A stretch of 64,000 bases of DNA from Corynebacterium atrinae. GTDB lineage: Bacteria > Actinomycetota > Actinomycetes > Mycobacteriales > Mycobacteriaceae. The notes below the pieces were generated by a model. That model ran no database searches. It saw only the letters and a list, made by a program, of their open reading frames with translations, and was not told the origin of the DNA. The stretch lies in assembly GCF_030408455.1 (NCBI RefSeq), contig NZ_CP046977.1, positions 2,294,001 to 2,358,000 of the forward strand. Reading direction: 5' to 3'. Shown here piece after piece: positions 26,181 through 36,058 of the stretch. The translations under genes and the position numbers were made by a program. How positions within the stretch are numbered: position 1 is the stretch's first letter; the number at the start of each line of letters is the position of its first letter.

Positions 26181-26211
26181 CCAGTAATGCCTGATCGGAT
26201 CAGTAACACCC
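26181..26211 (-). promoter_or_regulatory. RAT (ribonucleic antiterminator) site
   Basis: On the minus strand the 31-nt sequence begins GGGTGTTACTGATC and continues GATCAGGCATTACTGG. It closely resembles the BglG/SacY/LicT recognition element (GGATTGTTACTG and GCAGGCAAAACC in B. subtilis and E. coli). It lies about 80 nt before the antiterminator start. A downstream GGGCGC/GCGCCC pair followed by TCTTT could be the competing terminator, but this part is weak. Confidence 0.75.
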
Positions 26212-26404
26212 AGAGGGGGTAAGGACAACTCTGAGAATAACCCCCTGGAGTAGGGATTTCCAGAAACTGCGACCTGCGCCGATGGGCCTCATCTGTGAAT
26301 TACTTAGTAGTTTCCGAGCCGATTTGGCCCCACACGCAGGCAACTTTCCCCACCAGCGAACCGTGAGTGACGGGGAACACATTGCCCCAAAACGGGGTTA
26401 GCCG

Positions 26405-26893
26405 TCACTTTGTTTCGGGATCGTTTCGCCACACAACGGCCGTGGCGACGGCCGCGCGGCCCTCGCTGCGTCCAGTGAACCCGAGGTGATCAGTGGTCGT
26501 CGCAGAAACAGAAACGGGGGCACCAATGAGGGAGGTCAGCACCTGCTCAGCTTCTTCCCGCCGCGGCCCCATCTTCGGGGACTGGCCGACCAACTGCACG
26601 GCGGCGTTGCCAACGGTGAAGCCGGAGGATTCGAGGAGTTCGCGGCATTCACGAAGCAACCGTGCGCCGCTGACTCCGTCATACTCGGAGCGTCCCACCC
26701 CGACGAAGGAGCCCAGGTCACCGAGGCCCGATGCCGAGAGCAGGGCATCCACCACAGCATGGGAAACGACGTCGCCGTCGGAGTGACCCTCGCAGCCGTC
26801 GACTCCCTCGAAGAGAAGACCAGCGATCCAGCAGGGTTTGCCTGGCTCGATCTGGTGGGCGTCGGTGGCGATGCCTACGCGGGGAATGATCAT
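26405..26893 (-). CDS. ispF: 2-C-methyl-D-erythritol 2,4-cyclodiphosphate synthase IspF
   Basis: IspF cyclises CDP-ME-2-phosphate in the MEP isoprenoid pathway. The 162-residue trimeric enzyme shows the zinc ligands in IATDAHQI and in [17 protein letters not shown], and the C-terminal [14 protein letters not shown]. The ATG overlaps the ispD stop (ATGA), so it is the last gene of a carD-ispD-ispF operon. Confidence 0.95.
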   Translation of the reverse strand: MIIPRVGIATDAHQIEPGKPCWIAGLLFEGVDGCEGHSDGDVVSHAVVDALLSASGLGDLGSFVGVGRSEYDGVSGARLLRECRELLESSGFTVGNAAVQLVGQSPKMGPRREEAEQVLTSLIGAPVSVSATTTDHLGFTGRSEGRAAVATAVVWRNDPETK

Positions 26894-27618
26894 GAGGGGA
26901 CCTCGAAAATAGTAGGTTCGGCTTCGTCGGTGATGGTACGAGCGAGCATCATATCGATGGGAGTGGTGACCTTGAAGGCCATCGGATCACCCTGAACGGT
27001 GCGAACCGGAACGCCCCGCCATTCCATGAGGCTCGCATCATCGGTGGCTACGAAGCCCGCATCGGTTGCGGAGAAATACGCGAGGTTGGCTTCCCGAAGG
27101 GAGGCCAAGTCGAAGCCCTGCGGAGTTTGCACCGCCCGGAGGGCGGAACGGTCGGGTGTGGAAAGGACGGCGTCGTCAAGCACTGTTTTGATGGTGTCGA
27201 CGACGGGGATCGCGGGGATGACTGCAGGAGAGCCTCCGAGGACGGCGCGGGCGACGCGCGCGATCATGCCTGGCGGGGTGAGCGCGCGGGCGGCGTCATG
27301 GATGAGGACGACGGCGTTGTCATCGGGGATGGCTTGCAAGCCGGCCCAGACGCTATCGACGCGCTCGCCGCCGCCGTGGACGAGGCGGACGGGGATCTCG
27401 GCTCTCAACAGTCCGGCGGCCTTGAGGAGGGAGCGCGCGAACTCCTCCATGTCGGGGCTGACGAGCACAATGACTTCATCGACGACCTGCGAAAAGATCA
27501 TCGCCGAGACGGAGCGCTCCACCAATGAACGCCCGCGCAGCGGCACGAAAGCCTTGGGCACACTCGCGCCGAGGCGAGTCCCCTGACCAGCGGCGGCAAC
27601 GAGCGCAATGACTCTCAC
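26890..27618 (-). CDS. ispD: 2-C-methyl-D-erythritol 4-phosphate cytidylyltransferase IspD
   Basis: IspD transfers CMP to MEP. The 242-residue protein has the nucleotide-binding loop [54 protein letters not shown] and FVATDDASL, as in the family. The start is GTG 27618 (VRVIALV), 7 nt after the carD stop; a longer frame upstream lies inside carD and is rejected. Confidence 0.94.
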   Translation of the reverse strand: MRVIALVAAAGQGTRLGASVPKAFVPLRGRSLVERSVSAMIFSQVVDEVIVLVSPDMEEFARSLLKAAGLLRAEIPVRLVHGGGERVDSVWAGLQAIPDDNAVVLIHDAARALTPPGMIARVARAVLGGSPAVIPAIPVVDTIKTVLDDAVLSTPDRSALRAVQTPQGFDLASLREANLAYFSATDAGFVATDDASLMEWRGVPVRTVQGDPMAFKVTTPIDMMLARTITDEAEPTIFEVPS

Positions 27619-27625
27619 GGACGTT

Positions 27626-28210
27626 TTAGTCGTCGAGCTCGTCGTCATCGTCGAAGGTGAGGTCATCGAGGTCAGCGTCAATCCCGTCCTCCAGCACTCG
27701 ATCCTCCGAGTCCACGGCATCCGCCTCGACGAAAGCCTCGGCGCGGGCCAAGAACTCATCCGCCTTCGCCTCATCGACCGTCTCAGCGAGAGCGAGCTCA
27801 CCGACGAGAATCTGCCGGGCCTTCGCCAGCATGCGCTTCTCACCAGCGGACAGACCACGATCCTGATCGCGGCGCCACAAATCGCGCACAACCTCAGCGA
27901 CCTTGTTCACGTCGCCAGACGCCAGGCGCTCCTGGTTGGCCTTGTAGCGGCGGGACCAGTTGCCCGCCTCCTCCACATCGGTCTCCCGCAGGACGCCGAA
28001 GACCTTCTGCAGGCCCTCATCGCCGACAACGTCACGGACACCGACGAGCTCCGCGTTCTTGGAAGGCACGCGGACAACGAGATCGGACTGATTAATCTGC
28101 AGGACCAAGTACTCCAGTTCCTCGCCGCCCATCACCCGATGTTCGATATCAGCAATCTTGGCCGCGCCATGATGCGGATAGACAACGACGTCCCCGACCT
28201 TGAAATCCAT
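27626..28210 (-). CDS. carD: CarD-family RNA polymerase-binding regulator
   Basis: CarD binds the RNA polymerase beta subunit and stabilises open promoter complexes, chiefly at rRNA genes. The 194-residue protein has the N-terminal Tudor-like domain ([17 protein letters not shown], residues 3-20), a helical DNA-binding domain ([17 protein letters not shown]), and a long acidic C-terminal tail ([13 protein letters not shown]) that is longer than in Mycobacterium. AAGGAGTGGGA precedes the ATG at 28210. Confidence 0.94.
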   Translation of the reverse strand: MDFKVGDVVVYPHHGAAKIADIEHRVMGGEELEYLVLQINQSDLVVRVPSKNAELVGVRDVVGDEGLQKVFGVLRETDVEEAGNWSRRYKANQERLASGDVNKVAEVVRDLWRRDQDRGLSAGEKRMLAKARQILVGELALAETVDEAKADEFLARAEAFVEADAVDSEDRVLEDGIDADLDDLTFDDDDELDD

Positions 28211-28479
28211 TCCCACTCCTTGTGCACCCCTGAAAGGCACCGTGTTTCGGCATACTTGATCGGCTATTCTACCACGCCTCCCACCTGCACTTATCTCGGC
28301 CGCGGCCACCCTGACGGAGGGATCGTCGTCGTCCCTGGTGCGGCTAGGTCGAAAGTTTGCCCCCGGCTCCCCCCACGTAAAGAGAGAGGTTTGTCAGGAA
28401 CTGTGTGCAGAGCATTGAAAGCTACTAAGGTAAGACGCTGATAGAACTTAGGTGAAAACAATCCATTGGAGGACCCCTC

Positions 28480-29037
28480 GTGAAGTCCCTGAAGTCGGCC
28501 GCCCGCCGCGGCGGCATCATCTCCGTAGCCGCCCTTTCTGCGTTGGCACTGGCCTCGTGCTCCGCCGGCCAGATCACCCAAACCTCCTCTCAGGTGGCCG
28601 CGGTTGACGGTGCTTCGGCCGACTCCGAGGACGGCACCATCGCCGTCCGCGACGTCACCATCATCGTGGACGAGGATGGCCAGGCTGCCCTCAAGTTCAC
28701 CGCTATCAACCAGGACGTCGCACTCGTCGACCACACCCTGGAGTCCGTTGAGGTAGACGGCAACCCAGTCAAGTTGACCACCACTTCCCTCGCCCGCGAG
28801 TGCGCCCTCGTCGGTGACTCCGCCGAGGGACTGCGCGCCATGCCGCAGGCTGACGGTGTCGGCTGCATCGACTACACCGCCACCTCGGTAGAAAACTCCG
28901 ACTTCGCCATCGGTGGCAACCTTCCGGTCGTGTTCTCCTTCGACTCCGGCGATGTCAACGTCGTCGCCACCATCTCCGCCCCGCAGATCGAGTCCGGTGA
29001 CTTCGTCCGCCCGGAGACTGAGGGCTCGGCTCACTAG
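28480..29037 (+). CDS. lpqE: LpqE-like lipoprotein
   Basis: The 185-residue product has an N-terminal basic stretch, a hydrophobic core and lipobox ALASC, so it is a lipoprotein. The rest forms a beta-rich domain (IAVRDVTIIVDEDGQAAL, QDVALVDHTLESVEVDG). In M. tuberculosis lpqE lies between carD and radA, the position seen here. Function is unknown. The GTG at 28480 is preceded by TGGAGGACC. It may share its regulatory region with the divergent carD. Confidence 0.8.
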   Translation: MKSLKSAARRGGIISVAALSALALASCSAGQITQTSSQVAAVDGASADSEDGTIAVRDVTIIVDEDGQAALKFTAINQDVALVDHTLESVEVDGNPVKLTTTSLARECALVGDSAEGLRAMPQADGVGCIDYTATSVENSDFAIGGNLPVVFSFDSGDVNVVATISAPQIESGDFVRPETEGSAH

Positions 29038-29058
29038 AGTTCTTTTCGCAGCTTCAAC

Positions 29059-29096
29059 GCACCCCGGCGCAGCCCCACGCGGTTGTGTCGGGGTGC
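29059..29096 (+). terminator. hairpin between lpqE and radA
   Basis: GCACCCCG (29059-29066) pairs with CGGGGTGC (29089-29096) around a 22-nt loop. It is placed to end the lpqE transcript, just before the -10 proposed for radA. The bases after it (ATCTCTATT) are only partly U-rich. Confidence 0.45.
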
Positions 29097-29114
29097 ATCT
29101 CTATTGTTAAGCCC

Positions 29115-30518
29115 ATGGCCCGTAAAGCACGTTCTGTCCACACCTGCTCCGAGTGTGGCTACTCCTCCCCCAAGTGGCTCGGCCGCTGCCCCGACTGTGG
29201 GTCGTGGGGGACGTTGGTGGAGTCGGCGGTCGCACCTAAGGCCGGTAGCGCTGCGACGGCCGCGGTGTCGGGAGAAGTACCGCGCGGGCTCACGCCTTCC
29301 AACCCGGCGATGCCGATTACCCAGATCAACGGCGCAGCGGCGACCGCCATGTCCTCGGGGATCGGGGAACTGGACCGGGTATTGGGTTCGGGAGTCGTGC
29401 CCGGTTCCGTCGTACTCATGGCGGGAGAACCTGGCGTGGGCAAGTCGACGTTGTTGCTGGAGGTAGCCAGCCGCTGGGCCTCGCAGGAGGCTGGCGGCGG
29501 GAAGACCCGCACCGCCCTGTACGTCACCGCCGAGGAATCCGCTGGTCAGGTGAGGGTGCGGGCCGGGCGCACCGATGCGTTGAAGGATTCGCTGTACCTG
29601 GCGGCGGAGTCGAACCTAGATGTGGTGTTCGGTCACGTCGAACAGCTCAAGCCGTCCCTCCTCATCGTCGATTCAGTGCAGACGATGCACGCCGCGGGCG
29701 TGGAAGGCGTGGCCGGTGGAGTCGCCCAGTCCCGTGCGGTCACCGCTGCGCTCACTACCCTGGCCAAAACTTCGGGCATTCCGGTGCTGTTGGTCGGGCA
29801 CGTAACCAAAGATGGCAATGTCGCCGGCCCGCGGGTGCTGGAGCACTTAGTGGATGTGGTACTCAACTTCGAGGGCGACCGGCAATCGTCACTGCGCATG
29901 CTGCGGGGCATCAAGAATCGTTTCGGTGCCACGGATGAGGTCGGTTGTTTCGAGCAGACGGCAGAGGGCATCCGGGAGGTCCCCGACCCGTCCGGTTTGT
30001 TCCTCTCCCACCGCGGCCAGACACCCGATGGCTCGGCCGTGACCGTCGCGATGGATGGGGTCCGGCCCATGCTCGCCGAGGTCCAGGCCCTCACCGTCGA
30101 CCCGGTGGCCAAGAATCCCCGGCGCGTGGTCACCGGCCTGGACAACAATCGTGTGCCGATGGTGCTGGCGGTGCTGCAAGCTCGGGCGGGCGAGCGAACC
30201 AACGAGAAGGATGCCTACTTGGCCACCGTGGGCGGGATGCGTATTTCGGAGACCGCCACCGACCTGGCCGTCGCGCTGGCCACGTGGTCCTCACTGCACG
30301 AGAAGCCGCTACCGCCGAAGACGGTGGTCATCGGCGAAGTGGGCTTGGCCGGGGAGATCCGACGCGTGCCATCCGTGGGCCGCCGCCTCGCCGAGGCCGC
30401 CCGCCTAGGCTACGACTTCGCCATCGTTCCCGCTGGTGAGAAGATCTCGGCGCCCGGAATGCGGGTGGCCCAGGCGGCGACGTTGCGCGAGGCGATTGAG
30501 CTGGCGGCGAAAGGATAG
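29115..30518 (+). CDS. radA: DNA repair protein RadA
   Basis: RadA processes recombination intermediates as a RecA-like branch-migration ATPase. The 467-residue protein has a zinc finger (Cys 11, 14, 25 and 28 in CSECGYSSPKWLGRCPDCG), Walker A GEPGVGKST near residue 105, the RadA signature KNRFG near 265 and a C-terminal Lon-protease-like domain. The start is ATG 29115; TATTGT lies 7 nt upstream, so the message is probably leaderless. disA follows 11 nt later. Confidence 0.95.
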   Translation: MARKARSVHTCSECGYSSPKWLGRCPDCGSWGTLVESAVAPKAGSAATAAVSGEVPRGLTPSNPAMPITQINGAAATAMSSGIGELDRVLGSGVVPGSVVLMAGEPGVGKSTLLLEVASRWASQEAGGGKTRTALYVTAEESAGQVRVRAGRTDALKDSLYLAAESNLDVVFGHVEQLKPSLLIVDSVQTMHAAGVEGVAGGVAQSRAVTAALTTLAKTSGIPVLLVGHVTKDGNVAGPRVLEHLVDVVLNFEGDRQSSLRMLRGIKNRFGATDEVGCFEQTAEGIREVPDPSGLFLSHRGQTPDGSAVTVAMDGVRPMLAEVQALTVDPVAKNPRRVVTGLDNNRVPMVLAVLQARAGERTNEKDAYLATVGGMRISETATDLAVALATWSSLHEKPLPPKTVVIGEVGLAGEIRRVPSVGRRLAEAARLGYDFAIVPAGEKISAPGMRVAQAATLREAIELAAKG

Positions 30519-30529
30519 AATCACCGATC

Positions 30530-31597
30530 ATGACCGAAAGTTCTTCTGCGCCGGCGGCCACCCTGCGGGAAACGCTGCAGCACCTAGCCCCAGGCACCGA
30601 GCTGCGCGACGGCCTTGATCGCATCGTCCGCGGCCACACCGGCGCCCTCATCGTCCTCGGTGATGGCCCCGAGGTCACGGGCCTGTGTGACGGCGGAATT
30701 GAGTTCGATGTCGCCTTCGCCGCCACCCGAGTCCGGGAGCTGTCGAAGATGGATGGCGCCGTTATCCTCTCCACGGATGGCACGCGCATCCGCCGCGCGA
30801 ACGTGCAGCTCATGCCCTCCCCCACTTTTCCCACCAAGGAGAGCGGGACCCGGCATCGTTCCGCCGAGCGCACCGCCCTGCAGACGGGTCGGCCGGTCAT
30901 CGCGGTGAGCCAATCCATGAGCGTGATCACCTTGTACGTGGAGGGTGGCCGACATGTCTTGGATGCCCCCGCGACGATTGTCACCCGCGCCAACCAGGCC
31001 CTGGGCACTCTCGAGCGTTATCGTTCCCGCCTCGACCACGCCAACCAGCGGTTGTTCGTCGCCGAGGTCAATGATTACGCCACCGTCGCCGATGTGGTGT
31101 CCGTCCTCCAGCGCGAGCTGATGGTCAAACGCGTCGGCCTCGACCTTGACCGCGACGTCCTGGAACTGGGTACCGCCGGGCGCCAGCTGGAGCTACAGCT
31201 CAGCGAGCTTCGCGGCGACAACGACCATGATATTGACCTGCTCATCCGGGACTACCTCATCACCGCGGGACCGCCCACGAAGGAAGAGGTGACGAAAGCC
31301 ACGACCTCGTTGGATAAGCTCGGCGATGCCGACCTTCTCAAACCAGCGAACGTGGCCAGAATCCTTGGTCTGCCGGCCACCGAGGAATCGCTCACCCAGT
31401 GGATCGTGCCGCGCGGATACCGCCTGCTCAGCCGCGTCCCCCGGGTCCAGATGTTCCTCATGAACAAGATCATTGCGCACTTCGGCGACCTCAACTCCCT
31501 TGTCTCGGCCTCCGAGGAAGATTTGGCCAGAGTAGAGAACGTCGGACACCTGTGGGCTCGGCATATCCACGAAGGCCTGCGGCGAATTAGAAGATAG
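30530..31597 (+). CDS. disA: DNA-integrity scanning diadenylate cyclase DisA
   Basis: DisA makes cyclic di-AMP from two ATP and scans DNA for branched structures. The 355-residue protein has the DAC domain (about 1-145) with the catalytic DGA motif near residue 75 and RHR near 107, a helical linker, and C-terminal helix-hairpin-helix DNA-binding motifs (ARILGLPATEESL onward, FGDLNSLVSAS). It follows radA by 11 nt as in other Actinobacteria. TAGAAT 8 nt before the ATG may also give a leaderless start. Confidence 0.95.
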   Translation: MTESSSAPAATLRETLQHLAPGTELRDGLDRIVRGHTGALIVLGDGPEVTGLCDGGIEFDVAFAATRVRELSKMDGAVILSTDGTRIRRANVQLMPSPTFPTKESGTRHRSAERTALQTGRPVIAVSQSMSVITLYVEGGRHVLDAPATIVTRANQALGTLERYRSRLDHANQRLFVAEVNDYATVADVVSVLQRELMVKRVGLDLDRDVLELGTAGRQLELQLSELRGDNDHDIDLLIRDYLITAGPPTKEEVTKATTSLDKLGDADLLKPANVARILGLPATEESLTQWIVPRGYRLLSRVPRVQMFLMNKIIAHFGDLNSLVSASEEDLARVENVGHLWARHIHEGLRRIRR

Positions 31598-31626
31598 CCA
31601 CGATTGTCCCCGCTACTGTGGGGATC

Positions 31627-32976
31627 ATGGCTACTGCGCGCCCCCGCTATCACCTCACTGCCCCGACGGGTCGCCTCAACGATCCCAACGGCATCTTCCT
31701 CAGCGGCGATACGCTGCACGTCTATTACCAAAAGGATCCGGCGTTTCCCTTCGGTGCCAAGCGGACGGGCTGGGGTCATGCCACGACGACCCTAGGCGGT
31801 GAGCACGCCCTCATCTGGCAGCACCACCCCGACGCGCTCTACCCGGATGCCCCTTATGACCTGCACGGGTGCTATTCCGGCGGCGCCGTCCGCGACCATG
31901 ACGGCACGGTTCACCTCTTCTACACCGGCAACCTCAAGGTTGCTCGCGAGGACGGGCCGCCGCTGCGCCAGGCGACCCAAAACTCGGTCACTGTGCAGAG
32001 CCCGGACGGTCCAGAGGGTGGCTTCTATCGGCGCCACCCCGCCAATCCGCTCATCGACGCCCCGGCCCCCGGCTTCACCAGCCACTACCGCGATCCGATG
32101 ATCACCGTCGACCCCTCCGGCAGCGCCACCTGGCGCATGGTGTTGGGGGCGCAGCGCGAGGACGAGACGGGGGCCGTGGTCCTCTATCGTTCCGATGACC
32201 TGGTGTCCTGGGATTTCTTCGGCCCTCTAACCTTTGATGTTTCCGGCGCCGAACCGGGCACCGCGCCTGATCTCATCCCCGGCGGCTACATGTGGGAATG
32301 CCCCAACTTGTTAACGATGCACGATCAGTCCACCGGCGAGGACCTGGAGGTCCTCATCATCTGCCCGCAAGGCCTCGAACCGCTAATCGACGCCGACGGC
32401 ACCACCCATTACGCTAGCTCCGACAACTGCGGGTACCTCGTCGGCCGACTACACGGCACCACCTTCGAGGTCCTCCGCGGATTCAGCGAGCTCGACTTCG
32501 GGCACCAGTTCTACGCCCCGCAGGTCATCGCCGAAAACGGCCCAGACTCCGCCCTCATGCTCGGCTGGATGGGCCTACCCGCTCAAGACGACACTCCTTC
32601 CGTCGAAGCTGAGGGCTGGGTGCATTGCCTAACCGTCCCCCGTCGTCTCACGCTGTCCGATCGGACATTGCGACAAGAGCTCATCGCGCCGGTGGAGTTG
32701 GTACGTGAGAATCTCCACGATGAAGACGTCACCTTTGTCGTGCGAGATACCGCCGGCGTAGACCGCGCGGAACTGGCGTATCGCCCTGGACCCACACCGC
32801 AGCTCTCGCTGAGCATTAATGGCGACACCCGCACCGTCGCCTGCCCGCCTGGCGACGTAGAGATCTTCCTCGACGGCTGTGCCCTAGAAATCAGCGCCGG
32901 AGGTGGCACGGTGTGTTTCAGCAGCGTTGTCTTCCCCAGCGAGGGTGCGGCCTGGGAGCCCATCACTCGCGCCTAA
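31627..32976 (+). CDS. scrB: GH32 sucrose-6-phosphate hydrolase / beta-fructosidase
   Basis: The 449-residue protein is a glycoside hydrolase family 32 enzyme. Its nucleophile is in GRLNDPNG (Asp19), the transition-state Asp in HYRDPM near 155, and the acid/base Glu in WECPNL near 223. It would hydrolyse sucrose-6-phosphate delivered by the PtsS PTS, whose gene begins 363 nt downstream on the same strand. No signal peptide is visible, which fits a cytoplasmic enzyme. ATG 31627 lies 7 nt after TACTGT, suggesting leaderless expression; GTG 31618 is the alternative start. Confidence 0.88.
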   Translation: MATARPRYHLTAPTGRLNDPNGIFLSGDTLHVYYQKDPAFPFGAKRTGWGHATTTLGGEHALIWQHHPDALYPDAPYDLHGCYSGGAVRDHDGTVHLFYTGNLKVAREDGPPLRQATQNSVTVQSPDGPEGGFYRRHPANPLIDAPAPGFTSHYRDPMITVDPSGSATWRMVLGAQREDETGAVVLYRSDDLVSWDFFGPLTFDVSGAEPGTAPDLIPGGYMWECPNLLTMHDQSTGEDLEVLIICPQGLEPLIDADGTTHYASSDNCGYLVGRLHGTTFEVLRGFSELDFGHQFYAPQVIAENGPDSALMLGWMGLPAQDDTPSVEAEGWVHCLTVPRRLTLSDRTLRQELIAPVELVRENLHDEDVTFVVRDTAGVDRAELAYRPGPTPQLSLSINGDTRTVACPPGDVEIFLDGCALEISAGGGTVCFSSVVFPSEGAAWEPITRA

Positions 32977-33061
32977 GCTAGCGGCGAATACAGTACGCCC
33001 CTGCATTTTCCCTGCTCCGGGCGCTGTAGTGTGCGCAGCTGCGCGCGCCGTTCTCACTATG

Positions 33062-33131
33062 ACGTTTCGAGTAGACCCGTTAATCGAGTAGCAATGTCCA
33101 CCTACTCGATTGGCGGGTCTACTCATAACGT
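33062..33131 (+). repeat. 23-bp stem-loop extended by an outer 5-bp stem
   Basis: Arms 33069-33091 (GAGTAGACCCG then TTAATCGAGTAG) and 33102-33124 are complementary at 21 of 23 positions. The two exceptions are T opposite G, which pair as G-U in plus-strand RNA but would be A-C mismatches in the minus strand. The loop is 10 nt. ACGTT (33062-33066) and AACGT (33127-33131) pair again outside a 2-nt internal loop. Confidence 0.85.
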
Positions 33132-33268
33132 GCTCAGCCCTCGCGGGGCTCGGTGCCAACTTTCCGGGCAACCAGCCACGCTGAGGAGGATGGCTAACTC
33201 GATCGCTCCGAAGCTTACCCTCACCAAATGAGACATGTAACACATTCCTTGGGCCAGAGTGATAATCC

Positions 33269-33297
33269 TTGCCTTTTCCAGATCGGCCCGGTTAAAT
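33269..33297 (+). promoter_or_regulatory. ptsS promoter candidate
   Basis: TTGCCT (33269-33274), a 17-bp spacer and TTAAAT (33292-33297) form a reasonable promoter. Transcription would begin near 33304, leaving a leader of about 36 nt before the ptsS ATG with AAGGAAA. Confidence 0.45.
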
Positions 33298-33339
33298 GAG
33301 TAAAAATGCCCGATCATGTCCGAACGGAAGGAAACCAAC

Positions 33340-35328
33340 ATGGAGCATCGACAAGTTGCGGAGAGGATCCTCGCCGCCGTCGGCGGCGAGGAAAACCTCG
33401 TAGCCGCAGCCCACTGCGCGACCCGATTGAGGATGGTGCTGCGTGACACGGCGATCGTCGATAAGCAGGCACTAGAGGATGACCCGGACCTCAAAGGAAC
33501 ATTTGAGACCGGCGGAATGTTCCAAATCATCGTGGGCCCGGGTGACGTCAACAACGTCTTCCGGGAGCTCGACGACATCACTACGAAGAGCATCGCTGTA
33601 TCGACGGAGGAACTGAAGGACGTCGCCTCGCAAGGCGGCAACTGGTTCACCCGGGCCATCAAGGTGCTGGCCGATATCTTCGTCCCGTTGATCCCCATCC
33701 TCGTCGGTGGCGGTCTTCTCATGGCGATCAACAACATCCTGACGGCGCAGGATCTCTTTGGTCCGCAGTCGCTCGTTGAGCGCTGGCCATCCATCTCCGG
33801 CATGGCCGAGCTGATCAACCTCCTGGCCTCCGCCCCCTTCGCCTTCCTGCCGATCCTGGTGGGCTTCACCGCCACCAAGCGCTTCGGCGGCAATGAGTTC
33901 CTCGGCGCGGGTATGGGTATGGCGATGGTGATGCCGTCGCTGGTCAACGGCTACGACGTGGCTGCTACCTTGGAAGCTGGCCAGATGCCGTTCTGGTCGG
34001 TCTTTGGCCTGGACGTGGCGCAAGCAGGCTACCAGGGAACTGTGCTTCCAGTGCTGGTCGTCTCGTGGATCCTCGCGACAATAGAGAAGTTCCTGCACAA
34101 GCACCTCAAGGGCACGGCGGACTTCCTCATCACGCCGGTGGTGACCCTGCTGATCACGGGCTTCCTCACCTTCACCGCGGTCGGCCCGGCCATGCGCTGG
34201 CTGGGCGAAATGCTCGCCGTCGGCCTGCAGAACCTCTACGATTTCGGCGGCCCCATCGGTGGCTTCCTCTTCGGTCTCATCTACTCTCCGATCGTCATCA
34301 CTGGCCTACATCAGTCGTTCCCGCCGGTGGAATTGCAGCTGTTCGCCCAGGGTGGTTCCTTCATCTTCGCCACCGCCTCCATGGCCAACATCGCCCAAGG
34401 TGCAGTGGCCCTCGCGGTGTTCTTCCATACCCGGAACGAAAAGCTCAAGGGCCTGGCGGGTGCCTCCGGCGTTTCCGCTGTCTTGGGTATCACCGAGCCC
34501 GCGATCTTCGGTGTCAACCTTCGACTGCGCTGGCCGTTCTTCATCGGTATGGGTGCCGCCGCGATCGGTGGTGCGCTCATCGCGATTTTCGACGTCAAGG
34601 CCGTCGCCCTCGGTGCCGCCGGCTTCCTCGGTGTCGTGTCCATCCGGGCCAATGACATCCCGATGTTCCTCGTCTGCGCTGTCATCACCTTCGCCATCGC
34701 CTTCGCCGCCGCCTTTGCCTACGCGATCTACCTCAAGCGAACCAAGGGAACGATCGACCCCGACGCCCCGGCAGTTGCCGCAACCAGTGCCGAGGAGGCC
34801 CTGCCTACCCAGGTCGCTGCTGATGATGCACTCGGAATCATTGCCCCGCTCACCGGAACCGTGACCAGCCTTAGCGCGGTCTCTGATCCCATGTTCGCCC
34901 AGGGAAAGCTAGGCGCAGGCCTGGCCATCATCCCCGATGAGGGCAAGCTCATCGCCCCGGTCAGCGGCAAAGTTGTCGTCGCCTTCCCCTCCGGGCACGC
35001 CTTCGCTATCCGGACTCAAGGCGCAGACGGGAAGAACGTCGATGTCCTCATGCACATCGGTTTCGACACCGTCAACCTCAAGGGCGAGCACTTCACGCCG
35101 CTAGCCACTCAGGGCCAGGAGGTGCAGGCCGGTGACGTCCTCTGCGAGTTCGACATCGCTGGCATCACCGGGGCTGGCTACGAGGTGACCACCCCCGTGG
35201 TCGTGTCCAACTCCAAGCGCACGGGCCCGGTTCTCCCCGCTTCCGAGCTGGATGTGCCCGGAGTGATCACGGCTGGCCAGGGCCTGCTGACAGTGGATCC
35301 GCAGCCCGTGGTGGCTACCCCAAGTTAA
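33340..35328 (+). CDS. ptsS: sucrose-type PTS EIIBCA
   Basis: The 662-residue PTS permease carries all three domains. EIIB has its phosphorylated Cys26 in [14 protein letters not shown] (about 100-480) has [15 protein letters not shown] and [17 protein letters not shown] has the His in [17 protein letters not shown] near residue 573. This BCA order and the IIC sequence resemble the sucrose permease PtsS of C. glutamicum. The upstream GH32 enzyme supports sucrose as substrate. ATG 33340 follows GGAAGGAAA; the ATG at 33316 lacks a ribosome-binding site. The 3' end overlaps a convergent gene by 14 nt. Confidence 0.9.
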   Translation: MEHRQVAERILAAVGGEENLVAAAHCATRLRMVLRDTAIVDKQALEDDPDLKGTFETGGMFQIIVGPGDVNNVFRELDDITTKSIAVSTEELKDVASQGGNWFTRAIKVLADIFVPLIPILVGGGLLMAINNILTAQDLFGPQSLVERWPSISGMAELINLLASAPFAFLPILVGFTATKRFGGNEFLGAGMGMAMVMPSLVNGYDVAATLEAGQMPFWSVFGLDVAQAGYQGTVLPVLVVSWILATIEKFLHKHLKGTADFLITPVVTLLITGFLTFTAVGPAMRWLGEMLAVGLQNLYDFGGPIGGFLFGLIYSPIVITGLHQSFPPVELQLFAQGGSFIFATASMANIAQGAVALAVFFHTRNEKLKGLAGASGVSAVLGITEPAIFGVNLRLRWPFFIGMGAAAIGGALIAIFDVKAVALGAAGFLGVVSIRANDIPMFLVCAVITFAIAFAAAFAYAIYLKRTKGTIDPDAPAVAATSAEEALPTQVAADDALGIIAPLTGTVTSLSAVSDPMFAQGKLGAGLAIIPDEGKLIAPVSGKVVVAFPSGHAFAIRTQGADGKNVDVLMHIGFDTVNLKGEHFTPLATQGQEVQAGDVLCEFDIAGITGAGYEVTTPVVVSNSKRTGPVLPASELDVPGVITAGQGLLTVDPQPVVATPS

Positions 35329-35989
35329 ACGGATAGGCGTCGGAGGCATTGTTGCCGATGACGCCGTGCAGGAAATAGGACCCAGCCGGAACCGGCTGGC
35401 GTCCGTTGCACTGCCCAGGCTGGGAACCCAAGCGGGACCACACGGCCTGGAAGGAACGCTCGGAGCCGGCTTCGAAGGTTTCCTCTCCAGTGAGTACGGA
35501 GGGGTAGCAATCGATGTCGGCCCACACGCGGTTGTTGCTAGCCAGGTCGTACACCTCGAAGCGCAACTGATCTTCGTCGAGGTTGACCACGCAATCGGCG
35601 GCGGTGGGGTTCTCCACTGTCATGAAGAACTTCGGCTGGACATCGCCAACGTAGTTGGGTCGATCGCTGGTCGCGGTGATGCGAAGATCAGAAAGCTGAC
35701 AGGAGTCCTTAGCGTTCGGGTCCGGCTCCTTGCTCACCGACGGCTTAGCATTGGAAGACGTCGGGGCCTCCGAGGTCGCCGACGTGGTGGCGGTCGTGGA
35801 AGAAGCCGACGTCGTCGGCACGCTTGTCGACGCCGCCGTAGCTTCCGGGTCCGTCGTTGACCCACGGTTGGCGAAGGAGACCATTCCCCACACGAGCAGG
35901 CCGACGACCACCAACACGATCACGATGGCGGCGACGCGGCGTCGAGCGTAGATCTCGGCGGGGAGTCGGCGGGGATTGTGGTTGCTCAC
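35315..35989 (-). CDS. membrane-anchored extracytoplasmic protein (Rv3587c-like position)
   Basis: The 224-residue protein has a short cytoplasmic basic N-terminus, one membrane segment (about residues 19-41), a Ser/Thr/Ala-rich linker (about 45-95) and an extracytoplasmic beta-domain with three Cys residues that could form disulfides ([24 protein letters not shown] and QCNGRQ). M. tuberculosis has a hypothetical membrane protein gene at the same place between disA and a carbonic anhydrase. Function is unknown. GTG 35989 lies 7 nt after TAGAGT, so leaderless expression is likely. Confidence 0.8.
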   Translation of the reverse strand: MSNHNPRRLPAEIYARRRVAAIVIVLVVVGLLVWGMVSFANRGSTTDPEATAASTSVPTTSASSTTATTSATSEAPTSSNAKPSVSKEPDPNAKDSCQLSDLRITATSDRPNYVGDVQPKFFMTVENPTAADCVVNLDEDQLRFEVYDLASNNRVWADIDCYPSVLTGEETFEAGSERSFQAVWSRLGSQPGQCNGRQPVPAGSYFLHGVIGNNASDAYPFNLG

Positions 35990-36058
35990 GCCTAACACTC
36001 TAAAACTTTGTGCGCCTAACCTGCGGCACCCCGCCGTAGCGTGTCCCCAGGTGAAGCG

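Larger units (their letters stand above)
32977..33339. other. 363-nt spacer scrB-ptsS with hairpins and ptsS promoter
   Basis: No gene is visible. The stretch holds the palindrome GCGCAGCTGCGC (33033-33044), the large hairpin at 33062-33131, a small hairpin AGCCC/GGGCT (33136-33150) and the promoter proposed at 33269-33297. Any terminator for scrB must be among these hairpins; none has a U-run. Confidence 0.55.
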
